A DNA stretch of 5,064 nt from Oscillospiraceae bacterium (lineage in GTDB: Bacteria > Bacillota > Clostridia > Saccharofermentanales > Saccharofermentanaceae): the NCBI GenBank assembly GCA_902767145.1, contig CACXGG010000016.1, positions 1-5,064 of the forward strand, in the 5' to 3' direction. The position numbers were made by a program, and so were the translations under genes. This document shows, piece by piece, positions 1 to 5,064 of this stretch (position 1 is its first letter; the number at the start of each line of letters is the position of its first letter). The notes below the pieces were generated by a model. That model made no database searches and was not told the origin of the DNA. It saw nothing but the letters and a program-made list of their open reading frames with translations.

Positions 1-902
1 CAGTCCTTGGACTCCTCGGGCTTACATACGACGATCATCTCCTGCTTTTCGAACTGATGGATCCTGTATACGCCTCTCTCCTCGATGCCGTGGGCGCCTA
101 CTTCCTTTCTGAAGCAGGGGGAGTAGGAGGTGAGTGTCAGGGGAAGCTGGTCCTCGTCTGTGATGGTGTCGATGAACTTACCGATCATGGAATGCTCGGA
201 TGTTCCGATGAGATAGAGGTCCTCGCCCTCGATCTTGTACATCATGTTCTCCATCTCGGCAAAGCTCATTACGCCGTTGACGACAGATGACCTGATCATG
301 AAGGGAGGGATGTAATAAGTAAATCCCCTGTCGATCATGAAATCCCTGGCATAGGAGAGGATAGCGGAGTGAAGCCTTGCGATATCACCTCTGAGGTAAT
401 AGAAGCCGTTTCCGCTGGTGTCTCTTGCGGGATCCAGCTCGATGCCGTTAAGGTTTTCCATTATATCTACATGGTAGGGTATCTCAAATGAGGGAACTGC
501 GGGCTCGCCGAACCTCTCCATCTCCACGTTCTCGGAATCGTCCTTTCCGATGGGAACGGAAGGATCGATGAAGTTGGGGATGACCCTCATGATCTTATCT
601 ATCTTCTCGGCAAGTTCTGTTTCCTTTGCGGAAAGGGACTCCAGCTCAGCTGCCATGGAAGTAACTTCCTTCTTGACCTCTTCAGCCTCTTCCTTCTTTC
701 CCTGGGCCATAAGTCCGCCGATCTGCTTGGAGATCTTGTTCCTCTGGGACCTTAAGTACTCAGCCCTGGTCTTGCTCTCACGGTATTCCTTGTCCAGTGC
801 GACAACTTCGTCGACTAAGGGAAGCTTGTCGTCCTGGAATTTCTTCTTAATGTTCTCCTTTACAGCTTCGGGATCTGCACGGAGTATCTTGATGTCGATC
901 AT
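1..902 (-). CDS. serS: Serine--tRNA ligase, N-terminal 300 residues (partial)
   Basis: Class II aminoacyl-tRNA synthetase that charges tRNA-Ser (and tRNA-Sec where present) with serine in the cytoplasm. Read from the sequence: residues 1-110 are a charged, helical region matching the tRNA-binding coiled-coil arm (start MIDIKILRADPEAVKENI). The catalytic core follows, with GTSEHSMIGKF (about 233-243) at the serine site and the motif 2 region SPCFRKEVGAHGIEERGVYRIHQFEKQEM (261-289, key residues F264, R265, E267, R280, H282, Q283, F284). The frame is open to the left edge. SerS is usually about 420-430 residues, so motif 3 and the C-terminal end lie outside the window. The start is ATG at 902-900, preceded by GGAGGG at 917-912 with a 9-nt spacer. 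The gene lies 49 nt downstream of the DUF4015 gene and may share its transcript. The gap is too short for a T-box leader. The motif 2 loop differs from the common bacterial RDTRG form (see findings). Confidence 0.96.
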   Translation of the reverse strand, partial: MIDIKILRADPEAVKENIKKKFQDDKLPLVDEVVALDKEYRESKTRAEYLRSQRNKISKQIGGLMAQGKKEEAEEVKKEVTSMAAELESLSAKETELAEKIDKIMRVIPNFIDPSVPIGKDDSENVEMERFGEPAVPSFEIPYHVDIMENLNGIELDPARDTSGNGFYYLRGDIARLHSAILSYARDFMIDRGFTYYIPPFMIRSSVVNGVMSFAEMENMMYKIEGEDLYLIGTSEHSMIGKFIDTITDEDQLPLTLTSYSPCFRKEVGAHGIEERGVYRIHQFEKQEMIVVCKPEESKD

Positions 903-951
903 TTGTTTATACCCTCCAACCGTTTTTACAACTTTTGTATTTTATCACTTA

Positions 952-2310
952 TCAGCCGTTATTTCCCCCATAATTTCCATCGGGGTATTCGCAGGCGGCA
1001 TTCCACAGGATGAACTCGCTCTGTCCTGCATCCTGGAGCGCCCTGATCTGGTCATTTATGGCAGTGTAGTCATATGTCATATATCTGCCCTCTCCCAGGT
1101 AGGAGGCAGTGAAGGCCTGAAGGTATGGTCTTACCTCCGCATAGCCTTCGGCATTGTGGTACTGGCTTCCTGTTATAAGGGCTCCGAACATGATGTCGTA
1201 GGGATTCTTGTCCGGGTATTCGTAGGTCACGCCGTTCATAACGGTTCCCAGGGCGTAGTGGGAAGGATAGATCATGGGACACAGGGAATCGACTCCCGTA
1301 AGGCCCACAGTCTCCCAGTCCTGGCCCAGGATGTCACCGTCCAGGGAACTTGTCACGGCGATACCGAAGATATCAGCCGATACAGGAACGCCCAGTGTAT
1401 CCTGTATCCTGACCCTGGCGGTCTGAAGGAACCTGTTGATGGCGTCGCATCTTTCAGGGACTTCTCCGGAAAGACCGTAGTAAGGTTCAGTCCCCTCATC
1501 GGAGGATCCGGTGGGGAATCTTACATAGTCGAACTGTATCTCGTCAACGCCCATGCCTATGGCTTCGATAGCCAGGTCGATGAGATAGTCCCAGTTCCTG
1601 GAATCGTAGGGGCTGACGAACGCCTCGTTACCTTCGTTAGGGAAGTGGAGAGGCTCTCCGGTGCTGTCACAGATGGCCCTGTCGGGATATGCATTGGCCA
1701 GGCTTACGTCCTTGAAGCAGACTATCCTTCCGATGACCCATACGTCATTATCGTGGCAGTAGTTACATACTTCAGTGAGATCATAGTGGTTCCATACATA
1801 TCCCACTGAGTTGGCAAGTTCATTGGATGAATTGAAGTAGACGCCGTCTGCCTCCTTAAGGTCGATGACCACGGCATTGAGCTCGGAGTTCTTTGTGAGC
1901 TCCACGTTCTGTTCCAGGTTCATGGCGGCGTTGAGATACATTCCCCTTACTTCGAATCTTTCGTAGGGAACGGGGTTCTCCGCTTCCTCCAGTTCTCCCC
2001 AGTACTCGTCGGCTACCGCATTTTCGGGCAGATACTCGGTGATGGTATAGGGGACTGTGGGAGTAGGTGTGGATATGGATCCGATGGTGGCGACTGCAGC
2101 GGATCCCTGTCCCTGTGAATTTCCATCATCTGACAGGGGCACGCCTTTTGACTTGAGCCCCAGAAGGCTTCCCACCAGGACGAAACCCAGGACGACAGCT
2201 GTTCCCGCAAGTACGATAAAGGCCATCCTCAGGTTCTTCATGGAACTCTCGGATGTCCTCTGTTTGCGGTTATAGTCCCGAAGGTCGTACTGTCTGTCGT
2301 CGTTTATCAT
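952..2310 (-). CDS. Membrane-anchored DUF4015 putative glycoside hydrolase (TIM barrel)
   Basis: 452-residue protein matching the DUF4015 'putative glycoside hydrolase' family; the substrate is unknown. In order: a charged cytoplasmic tail (1-28), one transmembrane signal-anchor (about 29-52, hydrophobic with no cleavage site I trust), a Ser/Thr/Pro and Gly/Gln-rich linker (about 58-90, with TPTPTVP), then the barrel domain. Family-like motifs are EVRGMYLNAA (120-129), VVIDLKEADG (147-156), DEIQFDYVRFP (256-266), SADIFG (311-316), CPMIYPSHY (344-352) and FILWNA (433-438). The acidic residues D150, D261 and D313 are candidates for the active site by family analogy. The C-terminus ends in a Gly/Asn tail and tandem stops TGA TAA. 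I chose ATG 2310 because the sequence changes sharply there from AT-rich to coding-like. A TTG at 2379 would add 23 residues from AT-rich sequence. ATG 2241 is an alternative that would remove the charged tail. There is no Shine-Dalgarno before 2310. The catalytic domain is expected outside the cell, acting on wall or extracellular glycan (inference). Confidence 0.85.
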   Translation of the reverse strand: MINDDRQYDLRDYNRKQRTSESSMKNLRMAFIVLAGTAVVLGFVLVGSLLGLKSKGVPLSDDGNSQGQGSAAVATIGSISTPTPTVPYTITEYLPENAVADEYWGELEEAENPVPYERFEVRGMYLNAAMNLEQNVELTKNSELNAVVIDLKEADGVYFNSSNELANSVGYVWNHYDLTEVCNYCHDNDVWVIGRIVCFKDVSLANAYPDRAICDSTGEPLHFPNEGNEAFVSPYDSRNWDYLIDLAIEAIGMGVDEIQFDYVRFPTGSSDEGTEPYYGLSGEVPERCDAINRFLQTARVRIQDTLGVPVSADIFGIAVTSSLDGDILGQDWETVGLTGVDSLCPMIYPSHYALGTVMNGVTYEYPDKNPYDIMFGALITGSQYHNAEGYAEVRPYLQAFTASYLGEGRYMTYDYTAINDQIRALQDAGQSEFILWNAACEYPDGNYGGNNG

Positions 2311-2311
2311 A

Positions 2312-2345
2312 TGAGCATTATAATGGCATATATTTGAAAACAAAA
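2312..2345 (-). promoter_or_regulatory. Candidate promoter of the DUF4015 gene, very close to its start codon
   Basis: On the minus strand a perfect TATAAT occupies 2322-2317. The hexamer 17 bp upstream (2345-2340) is TTTTGT, only a weak -35. The last base of the -10 box is 6 nt from the A of the ATG at 2310, so transcription would be expected to begin at or within a couple of bases of the start codon. This is a pattern-based call; no experimental start site is known. Confidence 0.45.
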
Positions 2346-2386
2346 GATAAATTTTTACTTCTAATATATATATAAACAACCCAGCC

Positions 2387-2426
2387 TATGATAAAATCCA
2401 AGCATAATAACTGTATAAACAGAGGA
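2387..2426 (+). promoter_or_regulatory. Weak candidate -10 box and ribosome binding site for the NUDIX gene
   Basis: In the AT-rich divergent spacer, TATGAT (2387-2392, overlapped by TAAAAT at 2392-2397) is the best -10 candidate pointing right, but no good -35 lies 16-18 bp upstream. It would give a leader of roughly 40 nt. AGAGGA at 2421-2426 is the likely Shine-Dalgarno, with a rather long 13-nt spacer to ATG 2440. The remaining spacer holds an alternating AT run (about 2363-2375) and nothing else I can support. Confidence 0.3.
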
Positions 2427-2439
2427 ATAAAAGAATTAT

Positions 2440-2853
2440 ATGGTAGTTCGAAATTGTGCAGGCGGTATTGTTTTTAAGGATGATCAGGTCCTTATGCTCA
2501 TGAACGACAAGAGGGAATGGGCTTTCCCCAAGGGTGTCGTAAGAGCAGGTGAGGATATCCTTGAGGTTGCCGTTGCCAGGATCAAGATCGAGACCGGACT
2601 TACTGCCAAGATCCTTTCCCCCTGCGGAAAGACCCACTACGAATTCTATTCTGTGAGCAGGAGAAAGCCTGTCCACAACAATATATCCTGGTTCGTTATG
2701 AGCACCACAGATGACGAGATCGACGTGGATTATTCAGAAGGCTTTATCGATGCCAGGTTCTTCCCCATCGAAGAGGCTCTTGAGACTATTACCTACAGTC
2801 AGGACAAGGCTCTTCTCATGATGGCTTTCCAGCGTTATAAGGAGATCGGCTGA
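2440..2853 (+). CDS. NUDIX-fold protein with a degenerate NUDIX box
   Basis: 137-residue single-domain NUDIX protein. NUDIX enzymes normally hydrolyse nucleoside diphosphates linked to another moiety, using Mg2+ held by the box GX5EX7REUXEEXGU. The fold is recognisable: strand CAGGIVFKDDQVLMLMND (6-23), then EWAFPKG (26-32), the box at 32-54, a later strand NNISWFVM (80-87) and the C-terminal segment FFPIEEALETITY (107-119). The box keeps G32, E38, E51 and G53, but the REUXEE core reads A46-R47-I48-K49-I50-E51, so the Arg and two of the three core glutamates are missing. Catalysis is doubtful, and it may bind a ligand or partner rather than cleave it. The start is ATG 2440, and the N-terminus MVVRNCAGG fits a complete domain. 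It lies 2 nt upstream of the YigZ gene, which argues for co-transcription and coupled translation. The substrate cannot be named. Confidence 0.85.
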   Translation: MVVRNCAGGIVFKDDQVLMLMNDKREWAFPKGVVRAGEDILEVAVARIKIETGLTAKILSPCGKTHYEFYSVSRRKPVHNNISWFVMSTTDDEIDVDYSEGFIDARFFPIEEALETITYSQDKALLMMAFQRYKEIG

Positions 2854-2855
2854 TC

Positions 2856-3494
2856 TTGGAACGCGGACCCTTTATCACCCTTAAGGATTACGGACGCTCG
2901 TCTGTGGAAGTCAAGCAGTCTGAGTTTATCGGTCAGGCCAAGAGGATAAGGAGTCCCGAGGAGGCTGAGGAATTCGTAAACAGTATCCGGAAGGAATATC
3001 CTGATGCAAGGCACAGCTGTTATGCATGGATCCTGGAGGAAGGGGTCCGTATGCAGAAGTACAGCGACGACGGGGAACCCTCGGGAACTGCGGGGATGCC
3101 CATACTTTCCGTACTGACAAAGAATAACATCACCGATGCGGTCATAGTGGTGACCAGATATTTCGGCGGGATCCTGCTGGGTAAGGGAGGCCTGGTCAGG
3201 GCCTATACCGATGCGGCCGTACAGGCTGTCAAAGCTGCCGGGACAGTGAAGTCGGAACAGGGTACGGTCTTTTCACTTTCCATGAATTATGATATAAGCG
3301 AGAAGATGATATTTGCCGTCCGCAGCAAGGAATGGCATATTGACGACATCAGATATTCCGATAAAGTGGAAGTTGATGTTACAGTAAGAAAAGATGAGGA
3401 AGAGGCTTTCACGGATCTGATCACCGACAGGTCTTCGGGCACCGTGACGGCACAGAAAAAGGGAGAAAGGGAGCTTCTTACGGATATTGCTTGA
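2856..3494 (+). CDS. yigZ: YigZ/IMPACT (UPF0029) family protein
   Basis: 212-residue bacterial relative of eukaryotic IMPACT/Yih1 (YvyE in Bacillus). The biochemical role of the bacterial proteins is not settled; the eukaryotic ones act on the Gcn1-Gcn2 stress pathway, and ribosome or RNA association has been suggested. Domains: the UPF0029 N-terminal domain (about 16-125) with SEFIGQAKRI (22-31), DARHSCYAW (50-58), SDDGEPSGTAGMPIL (70-84) and the signature VVTRYFGGILLGKGGLVRAY (98-117), then a DUF1949-like C-terminal domain (about 133-205). The length is typical for the family. The start is TTG at 2856: no ATG occurs before the conserved block, the first in-frame ATG falling after the SCYAW motif. 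AAGGAG at 2839-2844, inside the end of the NUDIX gene, sits 11 nt upstream. The 2-nt gap and the embedded ribosome binding site indicate translational coupling to the NUDIX gene. Confidence 0.93.
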   Translation: MERGPFITLKDYGRSSVEVKQSEFIGQAKRIRSPEEAEEFVNSIRKEYPDARHSCYAWILEEGVRMQKYSDDGEPSGTAGMPILSVLTKNNITDAVIVVTRYFGGILLGKGGLVRAYTDAAVQAVKAAGTVKSEQGTVFSLSMNYDISEKMIFAVRSKEWHIDDIRYSDKVEVDVTVRKDEEEAFTDLITDRSSGTVTAQKKGERELLTDIA

Positions 3495-3502
3495 GTTTTG
3501 CC

Positions 3503-3508
3503 TATAAT
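3503..3508 (+). promoter_or_regulatory. Candidate -10 box of the htrA promoter
   Basis: Perfect TATAAT 9 nt after the yigZ stop codon. No strong -35 is present: at 17-bp spacing the hexamer is ACGGAT, and TTACGG lies at 19-bp spacing. A TG at 3499-3500 is one base out of register for an extended -10. A start near 3515 would leave a leader of about 35 nt. There is no terminator hairpin between yigZ and htrA, so read-through from upstream is also likely. Confidence 0.45.
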
Positions 3509-3537
3509 AGATAACGGGTAAAGAGTAATATCAGCAT

Positions 3538-3546
3538 AGAGGTGAT
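3538..3546 (+). promoter_or_regulatory. Ribosome binding site that fixes the htrA start at ATG 3551
   Basis: AGAGGTGAT is a good match to the anti-Shine-Dalgarno and lies 4 nt before ATG 3551 (about 6-8 nt from its purine core). The in-frame GTG at 3542 overlaps this element and would add only three residues, so it is not the start. Confidence 0.75.
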
Positions 3547-3550
3547 ATAT

Positions 3551-4774
3551 ATGGAAGAAAAAGATAAGGAAACAAAGAAGAACAGCAAGAATACGGCCAT
3601 TACGGTCTTAACCATATTCCTGGTGCTCTGTATCCTGTTCTCGGCTGTGCAGACACTTTATATCTTCGCTCTTACCACCGGCAGGATCGGCAATATGAGC
3701 TATACTCCCGGGATCGAGCTTCCCGAGAAGCCTGAGGACGGTGACAGCGGTATCGAGAACGTGGATACTGTAAGCCCTTATGCAGATCCCTGCTTCTCAC
3801 TTGAAGAGGCAGCCAGCGTAACCGATCCCAACAAGCAGACACTTACCACCATGGAGATCGCTTCAAGCGTAGGACCTGCCACGGTCTCTATATTCATAAT
3901 CGGAAGCGGTTATTCGGGACAGCAGGAGGCAGTCTCCGCAGGTTCCGGATTCATCATCTCCCAGGACGGATATGTTGTTACGAATGCCCACGTTGTGGAT
4001 GCAGTGGTGGCAGATGATACCATGTCCATCAAGATCATGGTCCCGGGTTTCGATGACCTGATCGATGCACAGATCGTAGGAACAGATGAGCAGACTGACA
4101 TCGCAGTAGTAAAGCTCATGGACGAAGCAGATTATCCCACTGTTACCCTGGGTGACTCCGATGTACTTCAGGTGGGTGAACTTGCTGTAGCCATCGGAAA
4201 TCCTCTTGGAACTCTCGACGGAACTGTTACTGTTGGAGTCGTCTCAGCTCTTGAGAGAAGGATGAACAACAACGGCTACACCATGAAGCTCATCCAGACT
4301 GATGCCTCCATCAACGAAGGTAACAGCGGCGGACCTCTCATCAATTCCTTCGGTGAGGTCATCGGTGTTACAAATGCCAAGATGAGTTCTGCCGAGGGTC
4401 TGGGATTTGCCATCCCCATCTCAAATGTCAGGACAGTCATAGAGTCCCTGATCAACTACGGATATGTTGCCAACCGTCCCTATCTGGGCATCACCGTCAA
4501 CTATGTTGTTGATAATATCTACTACGGAGCTGTAGGCGGGATCTATGTTGCAGAGATCGCTCCCGGGGGCCCGGGAGATCAGGCAGGCGTCAGGGTCGGC
4601 GACAGGATCGTATCCTTTGACGGGGTTGAAATTGAACAGTCAAGTGATATCATAGATATACGCGACTCGCATTCAGTCGGGGACGAAGTCCCTATAGTCG
4701 TTGAAAGAGACGGCAGGAATGTTGAATTGACACTTACGATAGGAGACAGCAGTATCTCATATGAAGATGACTAA
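3551..4774 (+). CDS. htrA: HtrA/DegP-type membrane-anchored serine protease with one PDZ domain
   Basis: 407-residue trypsin-like protease and chaperone (MEROPS S1C) that degrades misfolded proteins outside the cytoplasmic membrane. In order: a lysine-rich cytoplasmic tail (1-14), one transmembrane anchor (about 16-41), an acidic, proline-containing linker (about 50-95), the protease domain (about 103-300) and a PDZ domain (about 308-400). The triad is H147 (TNAHVV), D183 (TDIAVVKL) and S259 (EGNSGGPL). AIGNPLG (214-220) and GLGFAIPI (283-290) are further S1C landmarks. PDZ landmarks are YLGI (311-314, carboxylate-loop position) and AGVRVGDRIVSFDG (345-358). All catalytic residues are present, so activity is expected. 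The length matches Gram-positive HtrA proteins. It probably has its own promoter after yigZ. No CssRS-like or other recognisable operator could be identified. Its 3' end overlaps a small membrane-protein gene by 14 nt. Confidence 0.95.
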   Translation: MEEKDKETKKNSKNTAITVLTIFLVLCILFSAVQTLYIFALTTGRIGNMSYTPGIELPEKPEDGDSGIENVDTVSPYADPCFSLEEAASVTDPNKQTLTTMEIASSVGPATVSIFIIGSGYSGQQEAVSAGSGFIISQDGYVVTNAHVVDAVVADDTMSIKIMVPGFDDLIDAQIVGTDEQTDIAVVKLMDEADYPTVTLGDSDVLQVGELAVAIGNPLGTLDGTVTVGVVSALERRMNNNGYTMKLIQTDASINEGNSGGPLINSFGEVIGVTNAKMSSAEGLGFAIPISNVRTVIESLINYGYVANRPYLGITVNYVVDNIYYGAVGGIYVAEIAPGGPGDQAGVRVGDRIVSFDGVEIEQSSDIIDIRDSHSVGDEVPIVVERDGRNVELTLTIGDSSISYEDD

Positions 4775-4871
4775 GAATTCATTTGTCACAAAGCTCATTG
4801 CTACGATCCTTGTAGGCGCAATGATGATCACCTTCGTCTCGATCATCATCCTTATCGTAGCCGGTATCTGA
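4761..4871 (+). CDS. Small single-helix membrane protein overlapping the end of htrA
   Basis: A 36-codon open frame, +1 relative to htrA by overlap, begins at ATG 4761 inside the last codons of htrA and ends with TGA at 4869-4871, followed by a second in-frame stop TAA. The product starts MKMTKNSFVTKL (positive, four basic residues) and continues as an unbroken hydrophobic stretch (about 12-36) rich in Ile, Val, Leu and Met, ending LIVAGI. This predicts one transmembrane helix with the N-terminus inside. AGGAGA at 4741-4746 could serve as ribosome binding site, but 14 nt is long, so coupling to htrA termination is more likely. ATG 4767 (residue 3) is an alternative start. The intrinsic terminator begins 19 nt after the stop, as expected for the last gene of a unit. 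I recognise no family. It may assist HtrA or be an independent small membrane protein (inference). Confidence 0.6.
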   Translation: MKMTKNSFVTKLIATILVGAMMITFVSIIILIVAGI

Positions 4872-4889
4872 TAATAATCCAGTTTATCC

Positions 4890-4917
4890 AAAGACCTGCC
4901 CACCGGCAGGTCTTTTT
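4890..4917 (+). terminator. Rho-independent terminator of the NUDIX-yigZ-htrA-small protein unit
   Basis: AAAGACCTGCC (4890-4900) pairs perfectly with GGCAGGTCTTT (4905-4915) around a CACC loop: an 11-bp stem and 4-nt loop, with a run of five T at 4913-4917. The T-run is on the plus strand only, and the opposite side has just three, so it mainly stops rightward transcription. Confidence 0.93.
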
Positions 4918-4940
4918 CTATGCTTAAATTACCCCAATTG

Positions 4941-4957
4941 TTGCCCCGCTGGGGCAA
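4941..4957. repeat. Inverted repeat, copy 1 of the array
   Basis: TTGCCCC-GCT-GGGGCAA: perfect 7-bp arms around GCT. As RNA it would form a short GC-rich hairpin without a T-tract, so it is not an intrinsic terminator. As DNA it resembles a dyad operator half-site pair. Confidence 0.9.
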
Positions 4958-4993
4958 GCTGATGAGCAAAACCTGCACGGATTACCCCAAATG

Positions 4994-5010
4994 TTGCCCC
5001 GCTGGGGCAA
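4994..5010. repeat. Inverted repeat, copy 2 of the array
   Basis: Identical 17-bp palindrome 53 bp after copy 1. Flanking bases on the left differ (AATG here, ATTG in copy 1), while the arms and the GCT loop are unchanged. Confidence 0.9.
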
Positions 5011-5046
5011 GCGGATGAGCAAAACCTACTCGAATTACCCCAATTC

Positions 5047-5063
5047 TTGCCCCGCTGGGGCAA
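5047..5063. repeat. Inverted repeat, copy 3 of the array
   Basis: Third identical 17-bp palindrome, again 53 bp on, ending one base before the window edge. Its arms are also unchanged although the three bases before it vary (ATTC). Confidence 0.9.
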
Positions 5064-5064
5064 G

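Larger units (their letters stand above)
4928..5064. repeat. 53-bp tandem repeat array, 2.6 copies, running off the right edge
   Basis: ATTACCCCAA recurs at 4928, 4981 and 5034, an exact period of 53 bp. Copies 1 and 2 differ at about 6 of 53 positions, and the 31 nt of copy 3 differ from copy 1 at one. Variation clusters just before the central palindrome (unit positions 11-13), at position 33, and at the unit end (48-53). Invariant blocks are TTGCCCCGCTGGGGCAAG, GATGAGCAAAACCT and ATTACCCCAA. The period is not a multiple of three, so the array does not encode a continuous repetitive protein. It begins 11 nt after the htrA-unit terminator. 53 bp is close to five helical turns, so the palindromes would face the same side of the DNA. 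Function unknown: an array of binding sites, a structured RNA, or a non-functional intergenic repeat are all possible. No CRISPR-like spacers are present. Confidence 0.93.

Noticed and set aside
903..951. T-box or other leader controlling serS
   Set aside because: Only 49 nt separate serS from the upstream gene, too short for a T-box; no hairpin or terminator is visible there.
550..1809. 419-codon open frame on the plus strand, antisense to serS and the DUF4015 gene
   Set aside because: It spans the serS start, the intergenic gap and most of the DUF4015 coding sequence, its product resembles no family, and it lacks a ribosome binding site. Both genes beneath it have clear family motifs on the other strand. 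It is a shadow of codon bias.
2311..2379. Upstream TTG start giving the DUF4015 protein 23 extra residues
   Set aside because: The extra segment is AT-rich with an uncharacteristic composition, has no ribosome binding site, and would run through the TATAAT box.
2411..2422. CTGT-ATAA-ACAG dyad before the NUDIX gene, reminiscent of a LexA box
   Set aside because: The arms are only 4 bp and the spacer is 4, not the 8 of the E. coli LexA box; clostridial LexA sites have a different core. Expected by chance in AT-rich DNA.
4757..4978. 73-codon minus-strand frame across the terminator and first repeat
   Set aside because: It reads through a strong terminator hairpin, the antisense of the small membrane protein and the repeat, with no ribosome binding site; composition is not gene-like.
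4928..5064. CRISPR array
   Set aside because: The whole 53-bp unit is conserved between copies and there are no unique spacers of 26-40 nt. No cas gene is in the window.
4928..5064. G-quadruplex on the minus strand (six GGGG runs)
   Set aside because: Runs alternate between 8-nt and 37-nt gaps, so loops are too long for a convincing quadruplex, and pairing with the local CCCC runs competes.

Overview
The window looks like a chromosomal segment from a Gram-positive member of the Clostridia (Bacillota), possibly Lachnospiraceae-like. The grounds are a clostridial-type seryl-tRNA synthetase, a membrane-anchored single-PDZ HtrA protease, a DUF4015 putative glycoside hydrolase, strong GGAGG-type ribosome binding sites, TATAAT promoters, and moderate-GC genes separated by AT-rich gaps. 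The assignment is an inference from gene types and style; no marker for a genus is present.

Layout. Two genes lie on the minus strand: serS (1-902, cut by the left edge, so its C-terminal third is missing) and, upstream of it, a membrane-anchored DUF4015/TIM-barrel putative glycoside hydrolase (952-2310). A 129-bp AT-rich divergent region (2311-2439) separates them from the plus-strand genes: a NUDIX-fold protein with a degenerate catalytic box (2440-2853), a YigZ/IMPACT-family protein starting at TTG 2 nt later (2856-3494), an HtrA/DegP-type serine protease (3551-4774) with its own TATAAT box, and a 36-residue single-helix membrane protein whose start lies inside the end of htrA (4761-4871). 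A strong intrinsic terminator at 4890-4917 closes this transcription unit.

From 4928 to the right edge there is an exact-period 53-bp tandem repeat (two full copies and a partial third). Each copy carries the perfect inverted repeat TTGCCCC-GCT-GGGGCAA. The array leaves the window unfinished and is the least explained element here. It does not look like CRISPR, because the whole unit is conserved and there are no unique spacers.

How the genes relate. The region is mainly housekeeping with an envelope theme. HtrA, the small membrane protein and the DUF4015 protein should all be anchored in the cytoplasmic membrane, the catalytic domains of the first and last facing outward. NUDIX and YigZ are probably cytoplasmic and translationally coupled. 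No mobile element, phage gene, defence island, tRNA, rRNA or convincing riboswitch was seen. Points worth a second look are the 53-bp array, the unannotated small protein, the loss of NUDIX catalytic residues, and a possible leaderless start of the DUF4015 gene.
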